Positions 13,801 to 24,900 of a stretch of 64,000 nt of DNA are shown one piece after another (positions within the stretch are counted from its first letter, which is position 1; the number at the start of each line of letters is the position of its first letter). The notes under the pieces are model-generated. The model did not search any database and was not told the DNA's origin. It saw only the letters and a program-made list of their open reading frames with translations. The DNA is from Cafeteria roenbergensis (taxonomy: Eukaryota > Sar > Bigyra > Bicosoecida > Cafeteriaceae): assembly GCA_008330645.1 (NCBI GenBank), contig VLTN01000040.1, positions 1 to 64,000 of the forward strand, given 5' to 3'. The translations under genes and the position numbers were made by a program.

Positions 13801-13935
13801 CTCAACGCGCTCGACCAGCGTCTGAAGCCCCGTCCGCGCACAAGCCCAACGCAGTCGCTGCTGCCGCGCATGACTCACCACTTTGGCCAAGGAAGCTACA
13901 GCCAGCATCGCAGCTGCCAACCAAAGAGCGCGCAT
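1..13935 (-). CDS. Giant type-I surface protein with mucin-like repeats and Calx-beta ectodomain, copy 1 (3' end off window)
   Basis: Exon 1 (13,879-13,935) encodes MRALWLAAAMLAVASLAKV, a hydrophobic signal peptide. A phase-0 intron (13,696-13,878) follows, then one long exon running off the left edge. Exon 2 begins KGSVPDVAGRRLSESAT, then has about 1,400 residues of a 12-residue Ser/Ala/Pro repeat, about 400 residues of GTPTPSVTATATSSATSS repeats, a Ser/Thr/Pro linker, a unique segment (7,831-8,060) and Calx-beta-like modules. The modules show recurrent NW-x2-PQ/PR-x-V strands and DDD or NDD turns, as in calcium-binding Calx-beta domains of adhesion proteins. Ordered domains match copy 2, which ends in a membrane span, so a cell-surface adhesin or glycocalyx protein is inferred. 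The assembled frame is interrupted near 546 and 607 and inside the array near 11,755; copy 2 reads through the first two places, and all look like sequence errors. Partner and ligand are unknown. Confidence 0.8.
7831..8203 (-). other. Linker and N-terminal ectodomain segment present only in copy 1
   Basis: This stretch encodes a Ser/Thr/Pro tail and about 75 non-repetitive residues (VMPFAFDFPRRG, SGYDAGAVFVNGTRF and so on). It contains N-glycosylation sequons (NGT, NLT) and sits between the arrays and the first shared ectodomain module. Copy 2 lacks it: there the array abuts NYDDDYAVAFYDG directly at 33,777/33,778. Confidence 0.8.
8204..9403 (-). repeat. 54-bp coding minisatellite in copy 1, about 22 units (Ser/Thr/Pro repeat)
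   Basis: The unit encodes the 18-residue repeat GTPTPSVTATATSSATSS on the minus strand. Unit variants (GAC/GAG alternation on the plus strand) are mostly silent in this frame. The array joins the 36-bp array directly at their shared 14-mer. Toward the ectodomain it degenerates into a non-repetitive Ser/Thr/Pro linker (about 8,065-8,203). Confidence 0.95.
9404..13620 (-). repeat. 36-bp coding minisatellite, about 117 units (Ser/Ala/Pro repeat)
   Basis: A head-to-tail 36-bp unit encodes the 12-residue repeat SASASPAASATS on the minus strand. The main variants exchange Pro for Ala (SASASAAASATS) or are silent. All six frames lack stops inside the array, which creates very long spurious frames. 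The composition resembles heavily O-glycosylated mucin stalks. One irregular unit near 11,755-11,770 changes the frame by two bases. The unit shares the 14-mer GCCGACGAGGTGGC (plus strand) with the neighbouring 54-bp unit. Confidence 0.95.
13696..13878 (-). other. Intron 1 of copy 1 (183 bp, phase 0)
   Basis: The donor is GTGAGT (complement of 13,873-13,878) and the acceptor is CAG (complement of 13,696-13,698). Splicing joins the signal peptide in frame to KGSVPDVAGRRLSESAT. The copy-2 intron (191 bp) has the same phase and splits the protein at the same place. Confidence 0.75.
13879..13935 (-). other. Signal-peptide exon of copy 1
   Basis: This 57-bp exon encodes 19 residues: a short basic start (MR), a hydrophobic core and an Ala-Ser-Leu-Ala cleavage-like motif. 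The start has A at -3. It ends in phase 0 before a GTGAGT donor. Copy 2 has a homologous exon of identical length and phase at 47,180-47,236, with about 14 of 19 residues the same. That conservation supports it despite its small size. Confidence 0.8.
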
Positions 13936-14208
13936 TGTTGCCAAGAATCCAGCCTGGAACCCTTCACGTTCTGCAGGGGGCCTTCAGCGCTGATAACCTG
14001 AATGGCGCGGGTCTGTCCACCCAGGCGCCTTCCCTGTCTCACCGTCCGTGAAACAGTGCGACAAGAGGCGTGTGAGGCGCCTATAGGGCGAGTGCTTAAG
14101 TGTGTGGGGGCAGACTCAGGCACTGACTTCGTCTCGCATCGCTCTGTCGGTAGGAATTCGCTTTGTGGAGCGAGAGCGTTGAGTCAGCAAGTGGCCTGCA
14201 TTGAGCTT
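13936..14208 (-). promoter_or_regulatory. Proximal upstream/promoter region of copy 1
   Basis: This is 273 bp directly upstream of the start codon. It aligns only weakly with 47,237-47,500 upstream of copy 2: a shared stretch around CATCGCTCTGTCG and GTGGAGCGA, then GTTGAGT. The spacer further upstream is nearly identical between copies. No TATA box or other named element can be supported. Its promoter role is inferred from position. Confidence 0.45.
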
Positions 14209-15394
14209 GCGCCTTTTCCGTGAGCTTCCCGAGAGCGCAAAAAATAACCAAGGGATGACATGTGCGTCGCGGAAGCCCAGGCGCGTGACTCTGACGCGGC
14301 CTTGCACGAGCAACGGCCATTCCGAGCGGGCCGCACAGCTGGCAAAAAGCTCCGACCGTCCGTGCGCCCCTGCAAGTACGCGCAGCAGCCGCACGCCGAT
14401 GCTGATGATACACCCCGGCTGCTCTCAGAGTCCGATGGGAGCGCAGCCGCCCAGTCAGCTGGAGCGCGGGCCTTGGCCTAGCCACTGGCAGCAAACGGCG
14501 GGGTCCTTGGAAGCGTTTTTCTCTGGTCGAGTCGGCTTGGACTCGCCTGCGCCGCGAACGCAACGAATGCGGCGCCTGAGCGCTGAGCCATCGAGGAAAG
14601 ACAGTCCGCGCTGCGGGCATTCCGGCCTGCTTCCTGCAGGCCTCAACCGCTCTCCCGCCGAGCCGGGGAGGCCCGCCGCGGCCGTGGAGTCCGAGCTCGT
14701 GAGGCCAACTCATTGGCACATGCTCGTCAGCGGATGCTCGAGCTGCCGTCTGAGACACCAGGACTTGCCGGGGAGGAGCGACGGGCCTGTCGAGCCAACC
14801 TTGGACGCTTGCCTGGCCCGGTCGCTCAGCGCGAGTGGCGCCGGCGTGAGAGCTTGGGGTGCGAGGACAGTGACTCCAGGCGGGGCCCGTTCGACCACGT
14901 GAGGAAAAGCATCGCCAGCGGCGAACCGCGCCCCCTTTGCGGCCGGCCTCAGCGCCGCGGCTGCTTGTGTGTATGCCTCAGTTGGGCAGCGATCAGGGCC
15001 TCGGCTGGTGCCCTCGCAAAGCGTCAGCTCGGCCCGGTCGCAGGCGCCTGCGCGGACGCGCGCTTTCCCCGGCAGCCCGAATGACGACTCGCGCCGCCTC
15101 ATTGGGACCAGGGCCGTCCCTTGCTTGCTTGCCATATGGACAGCAGCAGCCCCTGGCAACGAGGTCGCCAGCCAGCTCTTGCTCGGCGTTCTGGGCCTTG
15201 CTGGTCAGCAGCCTCCGCGAGGAGAAACGGTCCGCCTGGCCAAAGCAGCGTCTGGCCGACTCTGTGCCCGCTGCCTTGCGAACCGCCTCAGCGTGTGGGG
15301 TCGAGTGACTGTAGCCAAGGCACGGCGACCAGCGCCGTGCGCAGGCCTGCCTGCGAAGCGAAGCGCTGCCAGCCATTCATTTGCACCGCGTGCC
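14209..15394. repeat. Segmental duplication, upstream spacer block, copy 1 (partner 48,052-49,236)
   Basis: This 1,186-bp block is about 98.5% identical (about 18 differences) to 48,052-49,236. Both ends are sharp, at a GCGCCTTTTCCG start and a CACCGCGTGCC end. No frame in it looks protein-like, and a one-base length difference near 14,498 breaks the longest frames in one copy. I see no gene in it; it is probably intergenic spacer carried by the duplication. Confidence 0.9.
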
Positions 15395-15582
15395 CTGTCC
15401 GGCAACGCCTCCGATTCGAGCTGGTGCGTGTGATCGTAGGGAATGGTGATCACGCATCCAGCAGTGGCCAAATGGGCACCTGTTAGGTGTCCGGCGCCAG
15501 CGGGCTGGGAGTGGCGGTGCCTTGCTCGGAGACTTCACCCACAGGGGCATTGAAACCTCGCAAGCCACCTCCCAGCCTGCCT
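15395..15582. other. Unique sequence between duplication breakpoint and acyl-CoA dehydrogenase remnant
   Basis: This is a 188-bp non-duplicated stretch. It probably represents intron or decayed upstream coding sequence of the acyl-CoA dehydrogenase remnant. No domain is recognisable in it, and its left end is the duplication junction. Confidence 0.4.
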
Positions 15583-15963
15583 CTCAAGTGCCAAAGCCTC
15601 GCTGGCGGGGCCTTGGTGGACCAGTGCCTGGGGCCCCATGCGCAAGGCAAGCTCAGCGCTGGCCTAGCGTCAGCTGTCAAGTTTCAGGCAACTGAGATTC
15701 AAGGCGCGGCTGCTGACCAGTGCGTGCAACTGCACGGCGGCACCGGCTACATGCGAACCAGCGAGGAAAGTCTGGGCCAAACTGTTGTCCCGACTGATTG
15801 GGCTGCTGCACGCTGCTTGCGGGCAGTCCGACCATGCTCGCTCGTTCGCATCGCATCGCCGTTGAGCCTCGCAGATCGCGCGTGCGTTCGTCGACGCCCG
15901 GGTGCAGCGGATCTACGGCGGAGCAAACGAGATCATGCTCGAGGTCGTCGCCCGCAGCCTATA
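15583..15963 (+). pseudogene. 3' remnant of an acyl-CoA dehydrogenase gene
   Basis: Two stretches match the C-terminal helical domain of acyl-CoA dehydrogenases, flavoenzymes of fatty-acid and branched-chain beta-oxidation. The first (about 15,583-15,765) reads VDQCLGPHAQGKLSA, FQATEIQGAAADQC and the hallmark VQLHGGTGYM. The second (15,869-15,963) reads ARAFVDARVQRIYGG, then ANEIMLEVVARSL and a stop. About 100 bp separates them. The second stretch follows a CAG acceptor, but no GT donor in the right phase follows GYMR, so the intron is damaged or atypical. The catalytic and FAD-binding N-terminal portion is absent: sequence left of about 15,394 is the duplicated spacer of the neighbouring gene. 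It is therefore a truncated copy made at the duplication breakpoint. An unusual fully spliced short gene is much less likely. Confidence 0.8.
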
Positions 15964-18900
15964 GGCATGACCGCTGCGCGTGTGCCGAGTTTGGCGCGTT
16001 CGGGTGCCGCCTCGCGGTCGGCGTGCAACGACGCAGTGGGGTGCTCGTGGCGCTTGAGCGTTTGGAAAGTGTGTGGTGCTTAGCACACTTGCCGATGCGT
16101 GGGGTTGCTCGTCTGAGCCTGGCAACGTTCTACCTTCGCGGCGACTGCAAGAGAGATCAAGAACAATCAATATATATGGTAAATGTGGTCGCCTCCCCAT
16201 GGGGAAGCTGCTCGGCATCAGCATCAGGGGCCGGAGAAACATGGACCTACCTCGGAATCATGCAGCGCCTGGTCGCGGCAGCCACCGCAGCAACGACGAT
16301 GATGCCACCAATGACTCCGAGGACGACGATGAGCGCCACATTCGCGGAGGTGTCCGTCGTGATGGGTGCGGGCGCCACCGGGCTGGCACTGGGCGCCAAC
16401 GCGGTCTCGAGCTGCAAGTCGCTCACAACGACGCCACCTGTGACCACCCCTGCGAGCGCTTGCTGTGCCCGCATGCGGGCCTCGAGCGAGCCGTCTGCGG
16501 ACGCAGAAGCAAGTGCCTGCGACACGGACCCAGTGCTGCCGATGCCGCTGGGAGCGCCAGCCCCACCGGCAAGCACGGCGAACGACGCCTGGATTGTGGA
16601 CCCGGCGCCTTGCGATACCTGGCGGATTTCGACTGCCTCAACTGGCACGCCAGTGGACTGAAGAAGACGGGCGCCTGGTGTGCCCAGGCCCAGCTGGACG
16701 TTGAGGGACTCGGCAAGGCTCGTTCGCAGGGCCAGAAGGCGCTCCTCGCTGGCAGCGAACTCCGATGCGGACAAGCTTGAGGCAAAGCTCAGCACGCCCA
16801 CGACCTTGTGCTGCACCTGTGAATCCTCCGGCACAGAGGAAGGTGAGGCAGTGGCGGTCGCTGCGCTGGAAGGCGCTGCGGTAGTGGAGCCGGTGGCCGC
16901 TGGAGTCGCTGAGGCGGTTGCTGTGGCGGAGGCAGTCACGCTCGCCGTTGGAGAAGGCGAGGCGGATGCTGTTGTGGACGCACTGGGGCTCGCTGTCGGC
17001 GTCGGGGAGGCCGAGGCAGTTGTGCTGGGCGTGGGGCTGGGGCTGGGCGCCACGACGCTGAGGGAGGCAGCGACGTTGGTCACGGAGGCGGCCTTGGCCG
17101 TGGCGGCCGAGGAGTAGCGCGAGGAGGTGGTCAGCGTGGCGGACACCGAGGCGTTCACGCGCAGTCCGCTGACCACGTCCTCCACAGAGGCCGACGTGTC
17201 GACGGCGAACACCTCGAGCACCACCGACTCGGCGGCGCCGCCGCCCATCACCAGCGTGTAGCGCGCGCGCGAGGAGCCGTCGCCCACGGGCGCCACCACG
17301 GAGTACAGCTTGCCGGCGGTGGCCGCAGCGGACGTGGCCGGGCGGCCCGCAACCGTGGCGGCGCCGCCAGCCACGCGCAGTCCGAAGCCACCGGCCGGGC
17401 GCGAAACGCTGCCAACGGTGCCGGTGACGTCGATGTCCACGTCCACTGCCACGATCTTGCCGATGGCGATGCCGGAGGGCAGGGCCACGCGGATGGCGCC
17501 GTCCCGGCCGCCGTTGCGCTCCAGGTCCCGCACGGAGGTCACTGCAAGGGACACCGCCTCGAGCGCAGCCACGTCGAGCGCAGTGGTGGACACGCCGGTG
17601 GCGAGCGTGCTGGTGCGCAGGGCCGAGTAGCTGGCGTCGCCCGCCGCCGAGACGACGAAGCGGGCCGAGAAGGTGGTGAGGCCGCGGTCGGCCATGAGGG
17701 CCTGGCCGTTGGGCGTCAGGGTCACCTGCACGGTGGAGGCGGTGCTCCAGCTGGCGGCCGAGAAGACAGCGGCGAGGCTGCCGTCGGCGGCGACCACGCT
17801 CGAGGCGGTGGACCCGATGGCGGCCACGGTGGTGCAGGCGGCGCTGGCGCACTCGGCGGGCAGGCCGGCGAAGACGAGGCCCACCGTGACGGGCGCCTGC
17901 GGCTGCGAGTCGAGCACGATGCTGAAGTTGGCCGACGCCGCCGAGCTGGAACCAATAGCCTCTGTGCGCCCCGTGCGGGTCACGGTGACGCCCGCGACGT
18001 CATCGTCGGCGACCGACACGGACACGGTGCCCACAGTCGCGGCGTTGCGGAACGCGAGGTCGTCCGAGGCGGAGCTGGCGTCGACGGAGAAGCGCAGCGA
18101 CCCGCTCAGGTCGGCGGCGGCGTGGTCCACGCGGTTGGCGGCCCGCACCAGGAAGAGCGGCTTGGCCGAGGCGAAGTTGGTTGGCGTGAACCGGAACGCG
18201 GCGCCGGCGGTGCCGGTGATGGTCACGTCCGAGGGCAGGGCGGCCTCCTTGGCGAAGAGCTCGGCGGCGCCGGACGACAGCAGCGTGGTGGCGGGCGAGG
18301 CCGCGCCCAGGCGGAGCGTGAAGGCGGCGGCGGGCTTGGACGCCACGCTTGCCTCGATCACGCGGAAGGAGGCGGCGCCGATGCCCTGCGCCACTGCGGC
18401 GCCGAACACGGACGCGATGCGGTCGAAGGCCGCGCCGCTGTAGCTGTTGTCCTCGGTCAGGGTCAGCGCGGGCGCCGGCTGGCCGGTCGCGATGGTCAGT
18501 GCGGAGCCCGCCTCAGCGCCGGTGGCGCCGGCAGCGAAGCGCGCCGTGACGTCCGTGTACGTGATGGCCGCGGTCTCGGACTGGCTGAAGGACACGGGCA
18601 GCGCGTTGGCGTAGTAGACGGTGCCGTTGGCCTTGAAGGGGCCCGCGGTGGAGCTGACGGTGATGGGCAGCGACACGGCGAAGGGCTGCTCCGGGAAGGG
18701 CAGCGGCGAGTCCACGTTGGCGGCCGTGACGCGGACGTTCTGGGCCACGTTCCAGTTGGCGTTTGTGAACACGAGCTCGGCAGTGGCCACGGAGAGCGGG
18801 GCCGGGCTGGTCGGGATGAAGAGGGCGGCGGCCGCGCTGTTGTTGCGGGCCCAGGCGGGCAGGAGCACCGCGGGGCGGACCACGACCGTGGCGGAGCCGG

Positions 18901-21900
18901 GGTTCACGCTGAGGCGCACGGTGGCGACGGTGGCCGTGAAGCCCTCGCTGACGGACGTGGACTGGGCCGTCACCTGCAGGGCGGCCGCGGCGGGGTCGGT
19001 GATGGACACCAGCACGGGGCCGGCCAGCACCAGGCCGTTGTAGGCAGCGTCGGTCGACACGGCCTCCACGGTGGCGGCGAAGACGGCCTCGGCCTGGCCG
19101 GCCGTGAGAGTGCCTGCGTTGATGCGCACCACGCCGCCGGTGGCGAACTGGGCGGGCTGCACGGTCACGTTGACCACGGCCGAGAGGGCGGCCTTGGCGG
19201 TGGCGGACACGGCGTTGCTGTCAGCGGCCATGCCCGAGGTCAGGCGCACGCGCAGCGTCACCGGCGCCGAGGGGCGCGAGAGCAGGCCCACGCTGAAGGA
19301 CAGGGAGCCGGTGCTGGTCGACAGGGCGGCCTCCTTGGTGATGCCGGCAGCGAGGCCGGTGCGCTGGCTGGTGGCCGGGGTCGGCGTGACCGCGAAGAGC
19401 TTGAGGCCGGAGGCGTCGTTGTCCTCCACGAAGGCGGTCATGGTGCGCACCCACGGGGTGGCGGCCGAGTACGTCGGGGCCACGCCGGCGTGGTCGGCGG
19501 CAAGCGGCGGCGGCACCAGGGCGGTGAGCGCCGCGGTGTGGTCGGCGGCGCTGGTGATGGACGGGAGCGAGATGGTCGCGGTCACGCGGGCCGGCACGCG
19601 GGCGCCGCGGGCCACGTTGTCGTCCACGACGGTGCAGGTCACGGTCTTGGACGCGGCGGTGTCCTCGGAGCCGAAGTCGGCCACGGCGTTGGCGCACGAG
19701 AGCGGGCTGGCCGAGGCGTCGTTGACGTAGGGCAGGGCGGCGAGCTGCACGCGGATGGTACCGCGGGGCATGCGCACGCGGTTGCGCACCTCCACGCGGA
19801 ACGAGAGCGACACGGTGCCCTCCTTGATGCCGTTCACGCGCGCCATGGAGCTGTTGAACGCGCCCTCAGCGCCGGCGGTCGGGGTGATGGACACGCGGAT
19901 GGCGTCATCGTCCACGGCGAGCATGCCGAAGGACCACGAGCCGCGCCCTGCCTTGGGCAGCGTGCGCTGGCAGGACTTGCCGTCGGTGGACGCCACGGCG
20001 CAGCGGCCGGTGGCGTCGTAGCGGAGGTCGTCGGCCGAGGCGGCGCGCACGGACACCGGCACGAGCGCGATGCGGCGGCGCGACTGGGAGTTGGAGGCGA
20101 CGGGCGCGTCCTGCGCGGCCTTGAGCGCGGCGTTGAGGGCCACGGACGAGGCGCCCACGGAGAGGCGGGCGGCCACGGCCTTGGCCGCGAGGCTGATGCG
20201 CGTCTTGTTGGTGGGCGTCGAGAAGGCGAGCTTCAGCGCCTCGTCCGACGCGGTGGCCAGGGTCGGGTTGGCGGCGGCCACGGCGATGCTGTCGACGATC
20301 TCGGCGCCCACGGTGGCGCCAAGCACGCGGCGGAGGGCGGCGGTCAGGCCCGCGCGGGTGGCGCTGGCGGCGTTGAGGCGGGCCTCGATGGCCGCGGACA
20401 GGGTCGGCGGGGCGAGCATCAGCTCGGCCACGGAGTCCTGGGCGGCGGTCATGGCCACGCCCACGCCGTTGGAGCCGGTGAACGCGGCCCCAGAGGCGCC
20501 GCCCACAACGATGGAGGACCCGGCATCCACGTCGGAGCCGGTGGCGCGGTTCACGAAGCGGGTGGACGACATGCCGATGCCGGCGTCGCACACGTAGCCC
20601 TCGCCGCAGTCGGCGTTGGTCGAGCACGGGTACGCCTGCGGCCAGTAGGTCACGGGCGAGGCGGCCGCCACGCCAGCCACCGACGCGGCAGCGTCCACGG
20701 CGCGCTTGCCGCGCAGCGCCTCCGGGACGGCGGCGGGCAGGCTCTGGCCGGCGTCCGCTGCGGCAGCCATGGCGGCGTCGACCCCCACGAGGGCGGCGGA
20801 GAACTCCAGCAGGCCCGACGTGGAGCCCACGCAGAGGCCGTTGCCCGTGTTGCTGGCGAGCGTCAGGGTGACGGCGCCGCGCGGCTGGGCCGTGAGCTCG
20901 AGGCCGACGCGGGCAGAGGTGGCGGCGGCAGCCACCACGCCGGACAGCGCCGCAGAGTCAGCCTCGGCCACCTGGGCGCCCTCGAGGAGCGCGGGCTGCG
21001 CCGGCGCGACGACCACCGCGGCGGACGTGGCGTTGGTGGCGGAGCGCAGGCGGAGGCCGGCGGCGGTGTCGAGCGCCACGGACATGGCCTGGCCCGGGCG
21101 CACCGTGCGCAGGAAGGACTCCACGCGGCACGTGCTGCTGCCGGACGCGGGCACCAGGGGCTGCCCGAGGGCGGCCAGGAAGGGCGTGGCGGCGCCGGCG
21201 CGCGTGGCGGCGGACGAGGTGGACGCGAAGGCGCCGGCCACGGTCACGGAGCCGGCGGAGACGGCGGCGGTGGTGGATGCCGAGAGCGTTGCTCCACTGG
21301 ACAGGCGGCCGGCGGCAGCTGCGGTGGCGTTGCTGACGAACAGCGCGGCGGTGCGCTGCGCCGACACCACGGACGAGCTGATGGTGGCCGATGCAGAGCC
21401 GGCGAGCGTGAAGGAGGCGGTGCCGCGCGCCATGGTGGCGAGCGACGCGCAGGCCACGGGCACGTCGGACTCGTACACGGCGGCGAAGCGGGTCTTGTTG
21501 GCCGCCGTGTCGGCATTGGCGTCGCCGCCGCTGATGGCAGCGGTGGCCACGGCGGCGGAGGAGCCGGAAGCGAGCACGAGGGCGCCGAGCGGCTCCACCA
21601 TGCGGTCGAGGCGGTCCACCAGCAGCGACGAGAAGGCCAGGCCGGAGGCGCGGCCGGCCACGGCGGGCAGGGCGGCCGATGCCGGGAGGGTGACCTGACC
21701 GGCGATGCTGAGGCGGCGGGCGGCGTCCGCGTCCTGGGCCTCCGAGGACGTGCCGGCGGCGGGCAGGCCGCTGAAGCGCGCGTCGGCGGTGGCCCAGGCG
21801 GAGGCGTTGGCGAACATGGGGTGGGCAGTGTCCACGCCGGTCACCAGGGCGCCGATGGCCTGGGAGCCCGCAGCGTCGACGATGGCGCCGGTAGACAAGC

Positions 21901-24900
21901 TGGCGAGGCGCGCCGAGCCGGTCACGGACAGGCGGCCTACGATCGAGCTGGGAATGGCGGCGCCGAAGCGGTCCACAGCGCCCGCGACGCGCGTGACGTT
22001 GCCGAGCTGCAGGATGTTCCTGGCCGCGCCCACAGCGCTGGCGCGCGCGCGGGCGGCGAAGGAGGAGGTGAACCCGAGGGCTCCCACGGGCTTGGCGGTG
22101 GCGGTGTCCGAGAGGTGCCAGAGGTAGCCGCGGTAGAGCGCCTCCAGGGCCACGCGGTAGTCGGCCTGGGCGGCGGGCACGGCGGCCACAAGGCGGGCCG
22201 ATGCGCGAGCCATGGCGTCGAGCACGGTCACGGCCGGCGCGTTGGCGCTGGTGGTGGAGGCGAAGATGGACAGCGTGGTGTTCACGCGCGTGAGGTAGAC
22301 GCGCGCGTCCGTGGGGGGCATGACGGACACCTGCTGCTGGCTAGAGGCCAGGTCGAGGGCGCGGGTCACGTCGGCAGCGAGGCTGGTCAGGTCCGAGGAC
22401 AGCGTGGCGCTCTGGCCCTGCTGCAGCGCGCGGTCCAGCAGGGCGCGGATGGAGGCCGCCACGCTCTGGGTGGTCTCGAGCACGCGGCCCGCGGCGCGAA
22501 GGCTGCGGCGGGAGGAGGCGCGCAGAGCCGGGCTGGACATGCCCTCGGTCAGCTGAGCGAGCACGCGGCGAGAGGCGCCCGACGCGCCTCCAGTCGCAGA
22601 GGAGACAGCTCCGGCACCGGCTAGCGTCTGCTTGTAGTCGCCATCGCCGGCCAGGTTCTGCATGCTGGTGAGCAGCTCTGCCTGGGTGCCAGTGTAGGCA
22701 CCCACCGTGAGGCTGGTCCACGCGTATCCGCGGGTGAAGAAGCTGGTCTCCACCTCCACGATGACCGCGATCTCCCCAGCGGGCATCACCTGTGTGGTCA
22801 GCGATGAGGTCGAGGCGGGCACCTCGGCGAACACGGAAGCGCCCTCGAGCGACTTGACTGCCTGGGCAAACGCGGAGGTCTCGTCCTCGGACAGCCAAGA
22901 GGCGGCCACGTCAGCGGGCGCCGTCGCGCGGCTGAGGATGTAGAAGGTGAAGGACTCGATGGTGCTGGCGCCCCACCCGCCGGTGCTCACGACGTAGGGC
23001 GAGAACGCAGTGGCGGCGCTGGCGTCCGCGGCCTCCACCTCCACGTAGCCGCCAGCGGGCTCCGGCGCGGTCATGAAGGAGGTGCACGCCTTGCGCGAGC
23101 CGGTGGCGTCCGTGGCCGTGACGCAGAACTCGTAGGTGGACGACGGGAGCAGCGTGTCGCCGCGCACGATGAGCGTGGAGGACAGCGGGCTGGAGGCGAA
23201 GAGCTCGTCGGCCATGTCCGGGTCGGTGAAGGCGCCGGCCGGCAGCGGGGGGCCGCCCTCCTGCGTCCACTGCAGCTCGAGCGAGCCCTCGTCCAGGGAG
23301 TTCACTACTGCGTCGAGGAACACGGAGTCCTGCGCGCTCACCACGGGCAGCTGGCCGCCGAGCAGACCTGCGTCGTCGATGGTGTCCGGCTCCTGCACCA
23401 GCACCTCGGGGCCCGCTCCGGACACCGCCTGCACGGTCTGGGTGGACACGCTGGAGCGCGAGCCCTTGGTGTAGGTCACGGTGAAGCGGTACGTGTAGCC
23501 GGCCGAGAGAGACAGGGCCGGGAGCGTGACGGCGCCCACGGTGGCGGCGCCCACAGTGGTGCCTGCGGGGCCGCAGTCAGCAACGGTGGCCAGGCCGGCG
23601 GCGCTGTTGGCAGCCGCGTCGGGCTGGCACGACCAGGAGAAGGTGGCCGCCACGCCCGAGAGCGCAGACGGGTCTGAGGAGGACGAGGCGTCCAGGGTGA
23701 ATGCCGCGTCCACGGGGGCCTGCTTGAACGAGCCCCCAGCGATGCTGGAGCGCAGGGCGTCGAGCTGGGGCACGACCTCGATGTCGGCCGAGGCCACGGC
23801 AGCGGGGTTGCTGATGAGCTGGGCGAAGACGCGCACGGTGTACTTGAGGCCGGGCGTGAGCGCCTTGCCGGGCACCACGATGAAGGGCAGCGGCGAGGTG
23901 TCGAACTGGCGCGCGCTGGCGCCGGGCGGGGCCACGAGACGGCCGCCGCTTTGGGTGGCGGCGTCCGCTGACGCATCGAAGGAGGTGAACAGGCTGCCGC
24001 CGCCGAGCAGCTGGGACGGCACGTCAGTGGCCATGGGCGAGGCGGAGGCGTCGAAGAAGAAGAACCGCATCGCGCGGGCCTCGGCCGAGAGCTCGGCCTC
24101 TCCGGGGCAGCGGGGCGCGAAGGCGCGCACGTCGATGAACTGCTCGGCGGAGCGCAGCACCGACACGGACGAAGGGGCCACGAGGCTGGGGGCGGCAATG
24201 CCCTGCTTCACGATGGCCGACTGCGTGGTGGCGGAGCCGCCGTTGAAGTTGGTCACGGTCACCTCCAGGGTCACGGTGTACCCGTCGGCGATGGCGGATG
24301 CGTTGGCGAGGGCGATGGTCGCGCAGGACGCGGCCGAGTCCCCGGCGTTGCGGGCGTCGAGCACCGTCTTGAGGCCAGCGGCATGCGCGGCCGCAGTGGA
24401 CGTCTGGCGGGTCGCGGTGTTGACCACGGACACGATGCTCCACTGGCACGCGAGCGGGCGGTTCCCGCCGCCAGCCTCGCGGACGGAGACGGTGAGCTTG
24501 TCGCAGCGGCCGATGGTGCGGGAGCCGGGGCCAATGTCAGCAACCGGCAAAATGCCGTTCGCTGCAGCCGTCACGTTGACGACGCCCGCAGAGCTGAGGC
24601 GAGCGGCGCTCGATGTCTTGACCTTGCCGGGCACCAGCGCGATGGAGTGGCCGGGCAGCACGGTGGGCGCGCGACCGAAGCGCACCTGCAGCTGGCGGCG
24701 AGACTGCCACTGGCACGAGCTGCCGGCGCCGAAGAGCGTGGCGACGGCGCTGCGGCGGGCGGCGATGGCAGGCACACTGCACTGGCTCGCAGAGCTGCCA
24801 GAGGCGGCCACCGGGCTGAGGAGCTCCGAGCAAGCGAATGCGCCGCCTGCGCTGCCGCCAGCGTTGGTATCGCGGTCGAAAGTGAGGGTCAGGGAGGTGA

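Noticed and set aside
7986-13825. Very long plus-strand frames across the arrays (Asp/Glu/Val/Ala-rich or Arg/Trp-rich repeats)
   Set aside because: They are antisense shadows. The repeat units lack stops in most frames, and unit variation is silent only in the minus-strand Ser/Thr/Ala frame.
14209-15394. Possible genes in the duplicated spacer (frames of 120-230 codons on both strands)
   Set aside because: None shows recognisable domains, and a one-base length difference near 14,498 breaks the longest frames in one copy. Near identity reflects recent duplication, not coding constraint.
18122-22624. 1,500-codon plus-strand frame rich in Gly, His, Arg and Ala
   Set aside because: It lies opposite the continuous copy-2 coding frame. 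Its composition is what very GC-rich third positions give on the other strand; there are no domains or signal peptide.
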